Shown in pieces: positions 8,580 through 16,658 of a stretch of 64,000 nt of DNA. The number at the start of each line of letters is the position of its first letter. The stretch's first letter is position 1. The stretch covers positions 248,001-312,000 of the forward strand of contig NZ_AUHM01000001.1 of NCBI RefSeq assembly GCF_000423185.1. The letters are read 5' to 3'. The position numbers and the translations under genes are program-made. The DNA is from Inquilinus limosus DSM 16000. Its GTDB lineage: Bacteria; Pseudomonadota; Alphaproteobacteria; DSM-16000; Inquilinaceae. The notes beneath the pieces were generated by a model that was not told the origin of the DNA, ran no database searches, and was given only the letters and a program-made list of their open reading frames with translations.

Positions 8580-8928
8580 GACGAACGGCTCCAGCGAAAA
8601 TCGATCTTTGCAGCCGACCGTCGCCGCCGGGGGCGCCGCCCAGCCATGCTGCACTGCAACATGCCGCAAATATGGGCAGGTCGATTCGATCTGTCAACGA
8701 ATTTTGTGCAGCGCAACATGACGGACATATCCCCGCTCTGCGACCCAAGGCGTTGCGCCGGGCCGGACGATGCTGTCAGACTGGCCGGCACTCGGGTGGA
8801 CGCGACCGGGCAAGCATCTTTTTGCCGGCCCTGTCATTTGCTTTATGGACAAAAATCAACGGGTTAATTTAAAGTTCTGAAATCACGCCTGAACCAAGAT
8901 CCGCAATCGGCGTGAGCGGGGGGTCGGC
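8580..8928. promoter_or_regulatory. Divergent intergenic region phasin / D,D-carboxypeptidase
   Basis: This 349-bp gap holds no convincing gene. It carries a TGC-rich direct repeat on the + strand: GCACTGCAACATG at 8651-8663 and GCAGCGCAACATG at 8708-8720, 57 bp apart. These lie 70-140 bp upstream of the phasin ATG and are candidate binding sites for a PhaR-type repressor. The part nearest dacF (about 8815-8890) is clearly AT-richer than its surroundings, as expected for the promoter of that gene, but no single -35/-10 pair stands out. Confidence 0.5.
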
Positions 8929-10032
8929 ATGGCACGTTTCATAGCGCGATCGGCGGCAGTTCTTCTCGCCTGCTTCGCCCTGGCGCTTCTGCCCGCCCGG
9001 GCGGAGGCGGCGCCGCGCTATGCCGCCTATGTCATCGACGCGCGCACCGGCGAGGTGCTGCACGAGGAGAATGCCAACGCGCGGCTGTACCCGGCGTCGC
9101 TGACCAAGCTGATGACGCTGTATCTGACGTTCCGCAGCCTCGAGCGGGGCGACCTCGCGCTGGACACGCGGCTGCCCGTCTCGCCCTACGCCGCCTCCCA
9201 GTCGCCGACCAAGCTCGGCCTGCCGGCCGGCAGCCGGATCCGGGTCGAGGACGCGATCCTGGGCCTGGTCACGCAATCCGCCAACGACGCGTCGGTGGTG
9301 CTGGCCGAGGCGATCGGCGGCAGCGAGTCGCGCTTCACCCGGATGATGACCCAGCAGGCGCGGGCGCTGGGCATGAGCCGCACCACCTTCACCTCGACCA
9401 ACGGCCTGCCGGACCCGGACAACGTCTCGACCGCGCATGACATGGCGGTGCTGGCCCGGGCGCTGATCAACGACTATCCGCAGTACTATCCCTATTTCGC
9501 GACCAAGAACTTCCGCTACCGCGGCCGGAACTTCCCGAACCACAACCGGCTGATGCAGACCTATTCCGGCATGGACGGGATGAAGACCGGCTACATCCGG
9601 GCCGCGGGCTACAACCTCGTGGCCTCGGCGGTGCGCGGCAGGACCCGGCTGATCGGTGTGATCTTCGGCGGCACCAGCCCGACCGCGCGCAACGCCCGGA
9701 TGGCGGAGCTTCTCGACGACGGCTTCGAGTCGCATGAGGGCACCGGAACCTATGTCGCCGAGGCGCCCGCCGCGGCCGCGCCGCGGACGGCCAGCACGCC
9801 GTTCCAACCGCCGGTGCCGGACCGCCGGCCTGACATCGGCGAACCGCTTCTCGCTTCGGCCGAGGGCGAGGGCGACGCGGAGGATGACGCCGCCGTCGGC
9901 ACCGACGGTATCGGCGCGATGATCGCGATGCACGCCGTGGCACCCCGCGCCCAGCGGGTGGCCTACGAACCGGTGCCGCGCGCCCTGGCCGACATCCCCC
10001 TGCCCAAGCCGCGGCCGCTGCGCCGTAGGTGA
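8929..10032 (+). CDS. D-alanyl-D-alanine carboxypeptidase (PBP5/DacF family)
   Basis: A 367-residue penicillin-binding protein that removes the terminal D-Ala of peptidoglycan pentapeptides. There is an N-terminal signal peptide ending ARAEA (about residue 27). All three serine-protease-like motifs are present: S57-L-T-K60, S117-A-N119 and K219-T-G221. The tail after about residue 285 is Ala/Pro-rich and ends in basic residues; no SPOR domain is recognisable, and no clear C-terminal amphipathic anchor of the E. coli PBP5 type is seen. It acts in the periplasm. It is transcribed divergently from the phasin gene and looks monocistronic. Confidence 0.93.
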   Translation: MARFIARSAAVLLACFALALLPARAEAAPRYAAYVIDARTGEVLHEENANARLYPASLTKLMTLYLTFRSLERGDLALDTRLPVSPYAASQSPTKLGLPAGSRIRVEDAILGLVTQSANDASVVLAEAIGGSESRFTRMMTQQARALGMSRTTFTSTNGLPDPDNVSTAHDMAVLARALINDYPQYYPYFATKNFRYRGRNFPNHNRLMQTYSGMDGMKTGYIRAAGYNLVASAVRGRTRLIGVIFGGTSPTARNARMAELLDDGFESHEGTGTYVAEAPAAAAPRTASTPFQPPVPDRRPDIGEPLLASAEGEGDAEDDAAVGTDGIGAMIAMHAVAPRAQRVAYEPVPRALADIPLPKPRPLRRR

Positions 10033-10056
10033 ATTCGCCCGTCCGTCCGGCGACTG

Positions 10057-10481
10057 CTACTCGCGGGTGCGGTCGACCTTGCCTGACCGACGCTCGGTGA
10101 GGGAGGCCCGGAGTTCGGACACGACGAGCTTCAGGAATCTCTGGCTGAAAGCACCAATCGGCCCGGTGCCGGGCTCGTAGTAGAATGAGATCTCCGCAAC
10201 GTCGTAGTTGAACTCGCTGACGTAGACCCAGCCCGATTTCCAGCCGGCCAACCAGCGCGACGACGCTCGATTTCCGGAATTGCTATGGCCTGCTGATCTG
10301 GCCCTGGCGCGAGCGTGCTCACCGGCAGGAGAATCAGAACGGTTTTCCCGCTCGCCGGGTCGAGGCGCGGCACGACCAAGCAGCAGGGACGATGCTTGCG
10401 ACCTTCGGTTTCACCGGCGTCGCGCTGTCGGGCCCAGAGATACGGATACTGGATCAGTAGGCCGGATCTAAGGGCCGTCAT
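10057..10481 (-). pseudogene. PemK/MazF-like toxin, frameshifted
   Basis: The first frame (from ATG 10481) reads MTALRSGLLIQYPYLW...GETEGRKHRPCCLVV and LILLPVSTLAPGP...IPEIERRRAG, an SH3-like PemK/MazF-type toxin core (GETEG-K-RP, then LPIST-like strand). It then loses sense, while the next frame continues with AGWKSGWVYVSEFNYDVAE...GAFSQRFLKLVVSELR to the stop at 10057. Joining the frames at about 10250-10256 requires one missing base (or two extra). The two parts together make a full-length protein of about 140 residues. It overlaps the antitoxin gene by 14 bp. It is either inactivated or a sequencing error; programmed frameshifting is less likely because no slippery run is visible. Confidence 0.6.
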
Positions 10482-10737
10482 CGTCCTTCCCCTCGAGGAT
10501 CTCGTTCAGCGCGGGGAGCAGAAGGTCCCGGATTTCATCCGGGACCTGATCGGTCCGGTAGACGCGGCGCGGGTCCGCCGCGCGGACCAGCTTCTCGTAG
10601 TCCTCGATATTCATCAGGACGAGGCGCGGCTTGCTGCGCTGGGTGATCGTCACCGGGCGCCGCAGCGCCTCGGCGATGATGTCACCGGACTTGCGGGACA
10701 GATCACTGGTGGAATAGGACGACACGAAAGGCCTCAT
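10468..10737 (-). CDS. Phd/YefM family antitoxin
   Basis: An 89-residue protein matching the Phd/YefM type II antitoxin family: an N-terminal DNA-binding half (SYSTSDLSRKSGDIIAEALRRPVTITQRSKPRLVLMNIEDYEKL) and an acidic C-terminal tail (DEIRDLLLPALNEILEGKDDDG) of the kind that wraps the toxin. It is intact and precedes the toxin with a 14-bp overlap, the usual antitoxin-first order. A strong dyad just upstream of its start is a likely autoregulatory operator. The pair lies downstream of pheT on the same strand and could receive read-through from it. Confidence 0.85.
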   Translation of the reverse strand: MRPFVSSYSTSDLSRKSGDIIAEALRRPVTITQRSKPRLVLMNIEDYEKLVRAADPRRVYRTDQVPDEIRDLLLPALNEILEGKDDDGP

Positions 10738-10742
10738 GCTGC

Positions 10743-10774
10743 GATTGCTGCAAAATACAGCAATAGCAGCAATC
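10743..10774 (-). promoter_or_regulatory. Candidate autoregulatory operator of the toxin-antitoxin operon
   Basis: GATTGCTGC at 10743-10751 is an exact inverted repeat of GCAGCAATC at 10766-10774. Nested inside is a second dyad, ATTGCTG (10744-10750) with CAGCAAT (10758-10764). The site begins 6 bp upstream of the antitoxin ATG and is AT-richer than its surroundings. Overlapping dyads of this kind fit co-operative binding of an antitoxin-toxin complex. Confidence 0.65.
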
Positions 10775-10788
10775 TCGCAATCCGCCCC

Positions 10789-13191
10789 CTACCCCCGCAG
10801 CGTGCCGCCCTGCTTCTCGACCGCGGCGACGATCTTCTGGCCCACCGCTTCGATCGCCTCGTCGGTCAGGGTCGACTCGACCGGCTGCAGCGTCACCGCC
10901 AAGGCCAGCGACTTGCGGCCTTCCGGCACGCCCGGGCCGCGATAGACGTCGAACAGGGCGACATCGGCGACCAGCGCCTTGTCCGCCCCCTTCGCCGCCT
11001 TGAGGATGCGGTCGGCCGGCACCGCCTCGTCGACGACGAAGGCGAAGTCCCGTACCACCGGCTGGAAGGCGGCCAGCTTCAGCAGCGGCTTGGCCGTGCC
11101 CGCCTTCTTCTTCGGCTGCGGCACGGCGTCGAGGAAGACCTCGCAGCCGACCACCGGCCCGTCAACCACCAGCGCCGCCAGCACCGCCGGGTGCAGTTCG
11201 CCGAAATGGGCCAGCACCGTCGGTCCCAGCCGCAGGCAGCCGGAGCGGCCCGGGTGGTACCAGTCCGGCGCGTCGGTCGAGACCTGGAGATTGGCCACCG
11301 GGGCGCCCGCCGCCTCCAGCGCCGCAATCGCATCGGCCTTGGCGTCGAACACGTCGACCGGCCGCGGCGGCTGCGCCCAGTGGCGCGGACCGCTGAGCCC
11401 CGCGCGAACCGCGGCGGCGACCATGGCCTGGCCGGTCTCGGTGGCGTCGCGATAGGCCGGGCCGATCTCGAACAGAGCCGCGTCGGGCAGGCCGCGCGCG
11501 GCGTTGCGGCCGGCGGCCCGGATCAGGTTCGGAAGCACCGAGGGCCGCATCGTGTCGAGGTCCGAGGCGATCGGGTTTAGCAGCTTCAGCCCGCTGTTCT
11601 GGAAGCCGAACCAGCCGGCGTCGCGCCCGTCCATGAAGGACCAGGTCACCGCCTCGTCCAGGCCGCGGGCGGCGAGGGTGCGCCGCACCAGCTCGCGCGC
11701 CTTCTGCGCCGGGCTGAGCGCCGGCTGGGTCAGCGCCGTCGGCTTCGGCAGCGGCACCGCCGGGATGGCGTCGTAGCCGTTGACCCGCAGCACCTCCTCC
11801 ACCAGGTCGGCCTCGCCCTCCACGTCGCCGCGCCAGGACGGCACCGCCGCCTGGATCACATCATCGGCGCCGTCGGAGATGCCGAAGCCCAGCGCCGAGA
11901 GGATATCCTTCTGCCGGTCGCGCGGCACGGCGACGCCGCCCAGGCTCTCGACCCGGCCGGGCCGCAGCGTCAGGGTGCGGCGCCAATCCGGCTCGCGCCC
12001 GGCGACCACCAGCTGCGAGGCCTCGCCGCCGCAGAGATCCAGGATCATGCGGGTCGCCTGCTCGATCCCGGCGACCACCGCTGCCGGGTCGACGCCGCGC
12101 TCGAAGCGGTAGCGGGCATCGCTGCTGATGCCCAGCGACCGTCCGGACAGGGCGGTGCGCACCGGATCGAACAGAGCGGCCTCCAGGATCACCTCGGTGG
12201 TGTCGTCCCCCACGCCGGTGGACTTCCCGCCCATGATGCCGCCGAGGCTGAGCGGGCCGGTGTCGTCCTCGATCACGGTGACGCCGGCGCCGAGCGTGTA
12301 GGTCTTGTCGTTCAGCGCCTCCAGCGTCTCGCCGCCCCGCGACAGGCGCAGCCGCAGCCCGCCGTGGACCTTGCCGGCGTCGAAGACGTGCAGCGGCCGG
12401 TTGCGGTCGAAGGTGAAGAAGTTGGTGATGTCGACCAGCGTCGAGATCGGCCGGAGGCCGATCGCCTTCAGCCGCGCCTGCAGCCAGGCCGGGCTGGGGC
12501 CGTTCTTCACCCCGCGGAACACCCGGGCGACGAACATCGGACAGGCCGAGGCGGCCTCGGCCGGGAAGTCGAGGTCGACGGTCAGGTCGGTCTTGAAGCT
12601 GCCCGCCACCGGCACCTCGTCGAGCGGCTTCAGCGTGCCGAGCCCGGCGGCGGCGAGGTCGCGGGCGATGCCGCGGATGCCGGCGCAGTCGCCCCGGTCC
12701 GGGGTCAGGCCGATCTCGATCACCGGGTCGTCGAGGCCGCGCCAGGCGGCGAAGGAGGCGCCGAGCGGCGCGTCGTCCGGCAGCTCGATGATGCCGTCAT
12801 GCTCGTCCGACAGGCCGAGCTCCCGCTCCGACACCAGCATGCCGTTCGAGGCCTCGCCGCGGATCGTCCCGGCCTTGAGATCGACCTTGGTGCCGGGGAT
12901 GTAGGAGCCGGCCGGGGCGAACACGCCCTTCATGCCGGTACGGGCGTTGGGCGCGCCGCACACCACCTGCACCTCGCCCTTGCCGGTGTCGACGATGCAG
13001 ACCCGCAGCCGGTCGGCGTTCGGGTGCTGCACCGCCGACTTCACATAGGCGATGGTGAAGGGCGCCAGGGCGGCGGCGGGGTCCTCGACGCCGTCGACCT
13101 CGAGGCCGAGGCTGGTCAGCGCGTCGGTGATCTCGCCCAGAGACGCCGTGGTGTCGAGATGGTCCTTGAGCCAGGACAGGGTCAGCTTCAT
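10789..13191 (-). CDS. pheT: Phenylalanine-tRNA ligase beta subunit
   Basis: An 800-residue protein with the standard PheT domain order: an EMAPII-like tRNA-binding domain near the N-terminus (IAYVKSAVQHPNADRLRVC, residues about 45-150), the B3/B4 editing region (GLTPDRGDCAGIRGIARDLAAAG), B5, the catalytically inactive synthetase-like core, and the C-terminal ferredoxin-fold anticodon-binding domain (QPVVRDFAFVVDEAVPADRILKAA). With PheS it forms the cytosolic alpha2beta2 enzyme that charges tRNA-Phe. It starts 28 bp after pheS on the same strand. Confidence 0.98.
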   Translation of the reverse strand: MKLTLSWLKDHLDTTASLGEITDALTSLGLEVDGVEDPAAALAPFTIAYVKSAVQHPNADRLRVCIVDTGKGEVQVVCGAPNARTGMKGVFAPAGSYIPGTKVDLKAGTIRGEASNGMLVSERELGLSDEHDGIIELPDDAPLGASFAAWRGLDDPVIEIGLTPDRGDCAGIRGIARDLAAAGLGTLKPLDEVPVAGSFKTDLTVDLDFPAEAASACPMFVARVFRGVKNGPSPAWLQARLKAIGLRPISTLVDITNFFTFDRNRPLHVFDAGKVHGGLRLRLSRGGETLEALNDKTYTLGAGVTVIEDDTGPLSLGGIMGGKSTGVGDDTTEVILEAALFDPVRTALSGRSLGISSDARYRFERGVDPAAVVAGIEQATRMILDLCGGEASQLVVAGREPDWRRTLTLRPGRVESLGGVAVPRDRQKDILSALGFGISDGADDVIQAAVPSWRGDVEGEADLVEEVLRVNGYDAIPAVPLPKPTALTQPALSPAQKARELVRRTLAARGLDEAVTWSFMDGRDAGWFGFQNSGLKLLNPIASDLDTMRPSVLPNLIRAAGRNAARGLPDAALFEIGPAYRDATETGQAMVAAAVRAGLSGPRHWAQPPRPVDVFDAKADAIAALEAAGAPVANLQVSTDAPDWYHPGRSGCLRLGPTVLAHFGELHPAVLAALVVDGPVVGCEVFLDAVPQPKKKAGTAKPLLKLAAFQPVVRDFAFVVDEAVPADRILKAAKGADKALVADVALFDVYRGPGVPEGRKSLALAVTLQPVESTLTDEAIEAVGQKIVAAVEKQGGTLRG

Positions 13192-13219
13192 GGTCGCGGT
13201 CTCGATGCGGCGGGCGGGA

Positions 13220-14296
13220 CTAGCGGGTCAGGCCGGTGGCCAGCGAAGGTACGTCGAGCGGCACGAAGCCGTAATGCTTCAGCCAGCGCAGATCGGCCTC
13301 GAAGAAGGTGCGCAGGTCGGGGATGCCGTATTTCAGCATCGCCGGGCGCTCGATCCCCATGCCGAAGGCGAAGCCCTGGTAGCGGCTGGAATCGATGCCG
13401 CAGGCTTCCAGCACCTTCGGATGGACCATGCCGCAGCCCATGATCTCCAGCCAGTCGCCGTAGTTGCCCAGCTTCAGTTCCCCGCCCTTGCGCGAGCAGC
13501 CGATATCGACCTCGGCCGAGGGCTCGGTGAAGGGGAAGAAGCTGGGGCGGAAGCGCACCGGCAGGTCGGGCACGTCGAAGAAGGCGCGGCAGAATTCGAG
13601 GATGCAGCCGCGCAGATGGCCCATATGCGTGGACTCGTCGATCACCAGCCCCTCGATCTGATGGAACATCGGGGTGTGGGTCTGGTCGTAGTCCGAGCGG
13701 AAGGTGCGGCCCGGCGCGACGATCCGGATCGGCGGCTTCTGGGACAGCATGGTGCGGATCTGCACCGGCGAGGTGTGGGTGCGCAGCACCGCCGCCTTCC
13801 CGTCCGGCCGGTCCGGCAGATAGAAGGTGTCGTGCATCTGCCGCGCCGGATGCTCCGGCGGGATGTTGAGGGCGGTGAAGTTGTGCCAATCGTCCTCGAT
13901 GTCCGGACCCTCGGCGACGGTGAAGCCCATCTCGGCGAAGATCGCCACCATCTCGTCCCGGGTCTGGCTGATCGGGTGGATCCGGCCGGTCCGCTCCGGC
14001 CGCACCGGCAGGGTGACGTCGACCGTCTCGCGCGCCAGGCGGGCGTCGAGCGCCGCCCGCTCCAGCTCCGCCTTGCGGGCGTCGAGCAGCGCGGTGATCT
14101 CGTCCTTCGCCACGTTCAGGGCCGCGCCGAAGGCCTTGCGCGCCTCGGGGTCGAGGTCGCGCAGCCCCGCCATCAGCGCGGTCAGGCTGCCCTTCTTGCC
14201 CAGCGCCGCGACCCGCACGGCGTCCAGGGCCGCCAGATCCTGGGCCTTGGCCACCGCCTCGGCCACCTCGCGCTTCAGCGTCTCTACCTGTTCCAT
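13220..14296 (-). CDS. pheS: Phenylalanine-tRNA ligase alpha subunit
   Basis: A 358-residue class II synthetase subunit. The N-terminal coiled coil (about 1-85) contacts tRNA, and the catalytic core has motif 2-type sequence ([30 protein letters not shown]) and motif 3 ([22 protein letters not shown]). Start chosen at ATG 14296 ([12 protein letters not shown]), which gives the canonical length; the frame to 14362 would cross the terminator downstream of rplT. It forms an operon with pheT. Confidence 0.98.
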   Translation of the reverse strand: MEQVETLKREVAEAVAKAQDLAALDAVRVAALGKKGSLTALMAGLRDLDPEARKAFGAALNVAKDEITALLDARKAELERAALDARLARETVDVTLPVRPERTGRIHPISQTRDEMVAIFAEMGFTVAEGPDIEDDWHNFTALNIPPEHPARQMHDTFYLPDRPDGKAAVLRTHTSPVQIRTMLSQKPPIRIVAPGRTFRSDYDQTHTPMFHQIEGLVIDESTHMGHLRGCILEFCRAFFDVPDLPVRFRPSFFPFTEPSAEVDIGCSRKGGELKLGNYGDWLEIMGCGMVHPKVLEACGIDSSRYQGFAFGMGIERPAMLKYGIPDLRTFFEADLRWLKHYGFVPLDVPSLATGLTR

Positions 14297-14343
14297 CGCC
14301 GCAATTCCCCGATGGTCGTCCCGGTGGCCGTCCCACGGCCATG

Positions 14344-14374
14344 AAAAAAGGGGCCGAGCCACAGGCCCGACCCC
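14344..14374 (-). terminator. Intrinsic terminator or attenuator between rplT and pheS
   Basis: On the minus strand an 11-bp stem (GGGGTCGGGCC with GGCTCGGCCCC, two G-T pairs) with a 3-nt loop is followed by TTTTTT. It lies about 44 bp beyond the rplT stop and about 48 bp before the pheS start. It would end the ribosomal-protein transcript or, if read through to some degree, set the level of pheST. Confidence 0.85.
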
Positions 14375-14417
14375 CGCTTCTCTTCGCTCTGTCCAGTCCC
14401 GCCGGAGCGGGAGCGGA

Positions 14418-14783
14418 TCAAGCGGCGTTCTTCAGCGCGGCCTGGGCCTGTTCGACCAAGGCCTTAAACGATTCCGGCTCGCGCGTGGCGATGTCGGACA
14501 TGACCTTCCGGTCGATGTCGATGCCGGCCAGCTTGATGCCGTGCATGAACTTCGAATAGGTCAGGCCGTGCTCGCGCACGCCGGCGTTGATGCGCTGGAT
14601 CCACAGGCCGCGGAAGTCGCGCTTCTTGTTGCGCCGGTCGCGATACGCATAGCGCAGCGCCTTCTCGACCTTCTCGATCGCGATGCGATAGTTGGTCGAA
14701 GCGCGGCCGCGATAGCCCTTGGCGAGCTTGAGGATCTTCTTGTGGCGGGCGTGGCTGGTGACGCCGCGGGAAACTCGTGCCAT
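14418..14783 (-). CDS. rplT: 50S ribosomal protein L20
   Basis: 121 residues, highly basic, matching L20 along its whole length ([27 protein letters not shown] at the start and SYSKFMHGL-like [24 protein letters not shown] later). L20 is an early assembly protein bound to 23S rRNA and in many bacteria an autogenous repressor of the rpmI-rplT mRNA. It follows rpmI by 18 bp and ends at an intrinsic terminator before pheS. Confidence 0.98.
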   Translation of the reverse strand: MARVSRGVTSHARHKKILKLAKGYRGRASTNYRIAIEKVEKALRYAYRDRRNKKRDFRGLWIQRINAGVREHGLTYSKFMHGIKLAGIDIDRKVMSDIATREPESFKALVEQAQAALKNAA

Positions 14784-14801
14784 CTCTCAGCGCTCCTCTG
14801 C

Positions 14802-15002
14802 TCAGCCGTTGACCAGGAGATAGCGCTTCACCTTCGTCGCGTCGGCGTCGCACATGATCTTGGTGCCCTGGTTCCGCTCCTTGGCCGCCTTGGTCTTGGT
14901 CAGCAGGCGGTGGCGGCGATAGGCGGAGTTGAAGCGGACCTTGCCGGAGGCGGTCAGCCGGAAGCGCTTCTTGGCGCTCGAATGGGTCTTCATCTTGGGC
15001 AT
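14802..15002 (-). CDS. rpmI: 50S ribosomal protein L35
   Basis: 66 residues beginning MPKMKTHSSAKKRFRLTASGK, the hallmark of bacterial L35, and ending in a basic helix. ATG at 15002 was chosen; the frame open to 15128 crosses the promoter. It is the first gene of the rpmI-rplT unit. infC, the usual upstream neighbour, is absent here, and a strong promoter stands directly upstream instead. Confidence 0.97.
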   Translation of the reverse strand: MPKMKTHSSAKKRFRLTASGKVRFNSAYRRHRLLTKTKAAKERNQGTKIMCDADATKVKRYLLVNG

Positions 15003-15090
15003 TTCGGGTCCTTCCGAAGGAAGACGATGAATGGGCGGTTGGGCATGCCCCGGGGTTCGGACCCCGGCCTCGCCGCCCGAAGGAGCGCGC

Positions 15091-15119
15091 GTTATAACGG
15101 CCCCCGCGCGCGTTGACAA
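15091..15119 (-). promoter_or_regulatory. Sigma-70-type promoter for rpmI-rplT
   Basis: On the minus strand TTGTCA, a 17-bp spacer and TATAAC form a near-consensus housekeeping promoter about 90 bp upstream of the rpmI start. The intervening leader contains a perfect G/C hairpin (CCGGGGT-loop-ACCCCGG around 15042-15060), which could be part of the fold used by L20 for autoregulation. Confidence 0.75.
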
Positions 15120-15200
15120 GCGCCGCATAAACTGGGCTTAGTCGCCTCCTTCCCGCAACCACGAGACTCTGACCGAGACTCACTCTCAGCGAGCCTGTCC

Positions 15201-16391
15201 ATGATTCCCGCTGTCATGCCGACCTATGCGCGTGCCGACCTCGCCTTCGAGCGGGGCGAAGGGGCGTATCTGTTCGGGACGGACGGGCGACGATACCTGG
15301 ACTTCGCGGCGGGGATCGCGGTCGTGGCGCTGGGCCACTGCCACCCGCATCTGGTGAAGACCCTGCAGGAGCAGGGCGCCAGGCTGTGGCACACCTCGAA
15401 CCTGTACCGGATCCCGGAGGGCGAGCGCCTGGCCCAGCGGCTGGTCGACGCCACCTTCGCCGACACGGTGTTCTTCACCAATTCCGGCGCCGAGGCCTGG
15501 GAAGGCGCGACCAAGCTGGTGCGCAAGTACCACTACACCCGCGGCAACCCGAAGCGCTGGCGGATCATCACCGTCACCAGCTCGTTCCACGGCCGCACGC
15601 TGGCCGCGATCTCGGCCGCCAAGGGCGAGAAGCTGATCAAGGGCTTCGGCCCCTTGGTCGAGGGCTTCGACCAGGTCGCCTGGGGCAACCTGAACGAGCT
15701 GCGCGCGGCGATCACCGACGAGACCGCGGCGATCTGCATCGAGCCGATCGTCGGCGAGGGCGGCATCAAGGCGGCGACGCCGGAGTATCTGCGCGAGCTG
15801 CGCCGCATCTGCGACGAGTTCGGCCTGCTGCTGTTCTTCGACGAGATCCAGTGCGGCTACGGCCGGACCGGCAAGTTCTTCGCCCATGAATGGGCCGGGA
15901 TCACGCCGGATGTGATGTGCGTCGCCAAGGGCATCGGCGGCGGCTTCCCGCTCGGCGCCTTTCTGGCGACCGAGGAGGCGGCGTGCGGCATGACCCCGGG
16001 CACCCACGGCTCGACCTATGCCGGCAACCCGCTGGCCACGGCGGTGGGCAACGCGGTGCTCGACATCGTCCTGGCCGACGGCTTCTTCGAAGGGGTCGAG
16101 CGCACCGGCCGGCAGCTGAAGGCCGAGCTGGAGGCGCTGGTCGCCCGGCACCCGACGGTGCTGGAGGAGGTGCGCGGCATGGGGCTGATGCTGGGCCTGA
16201 AATGCGTGCAGCCGAGCGACGAGCTGGTCCCCGAGCTGCGCGCCGCCGGCCTGCTGACCGTCGGCGCCGGCGAGAACGTCATCCGCATCCTGCCGCCGCT
16301 GACGATCGGCGCGGCGGAGATCGCCGAGGCCATCGCGATCCTCGACAAGGTGTTCGCCGCCCGGGCGGTGAAGGCGGCGGCCCATGGTTAG
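15201..16391 (+). CDS. argD: Acetylornithine/succinyldiaminopimelate aminotransferase
   Basis: A 396-residue class III aminotransferase. It shows the N-terminal LFGTDGRRYLDFAAGIAVVALGHCHP, the FFTNSGAEAWEGATKLVRKY cofactor region, FDEIQCGYGRTGKFFA with the PLP-contacting Asp, and the catalytic lysine in CVAKGIGGGFPLGA. It makes N-acetylornithine in arginine synthesis and may also act in lysine synthesis. It heads the argD-argF-hslO cluster common in alphaproteobacteria. Its TAG stop codon (16389-16391) is the first triplet of the inverted-repeat element that separates it from argF. Confidence 0.96.
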   Translation: MIPAVMPTYARADLAFERGEGAYLFGTDGRRYLDFAAGIAVVALGHCHPHLVKTLQEQGARLWHTSNLYRIPEGERLAQRLVDATFADTVFFTNSGAEAWEGATKLVRKYHYTRGNPKRWRIITVTSSFHGRTLAAISAAKGEKLIKGFGPLVEGFDQVAWGNLNELRAAITDETAAICIEPIVGEGGIKAATPEYLRELRRICDEFGLLLFFDEIQCGYGRTGKFFAHEWAGITPDVMCVAKGIGGGFPLGAFLATEEAACGMTPGTHGSTYAGNPLATAVGNAVLDIVLADGFFEGVERTGRQLKAELEALVARHPTVLEEVRGMGLMLGLKCVQPSDELVPELRAAGLLTVGAGENVIRILPPLTIGAAEIAEAIAILDKVFAARAVKAAAHG

Positions 16392-16658
16392 CCCGCATTT
16401 CTCAGACTCGTTGTGCCCTGCGCCGTCGCCAGACGCCGACAGGGCAGGAGAGCGGCGCCGCGCGATGTGGGACATCGCGCAAGCCGCTCGACGCACCATG
16501 TCGGCGTCTGGCGACGGCCCGAAGGGTCGTCTTGCGGCGGCCGCCTGCGGGCGCGGGCCGCTCGACCGTATGTCCCGATACGCTCTTCGCGGCCCGCGCC
16601 CACATTCGACTCACCGCAAGACGACGCAGGGCGCAAGGAGTCTGAGAAATGCGGGCTA
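16389..16658. mobile_element. 270-bp cloverleaf-like inverted-repeat element (MITE-like) between argD and argF
   Basis: The ends are inverted repeats of about 39 bp with three mismatches, both starting TAGCCCGCATTTCTCAGACT when read inward; a terminal TA at each end could be a mariner/IS630-style target duplication. Inside are two arms. The left arm is a 20-bp perfect stem (16422-16441 with 16499-16518) enclosing GCGCGATGT-GGG-ACATCGCGC. The right arm has TCGTCTTGCGG (16527-16537) with CCGCAAGACGA (16614-16624), enclosing a 13-bp perfect stem (16549-16561 with 16589-16601) and a small CGTAT/ATACG hairpin. It has no transposase. It supplies the argD stop codon and the argF Shine-Dalgarno and ATG. 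Confidence 0.8.
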
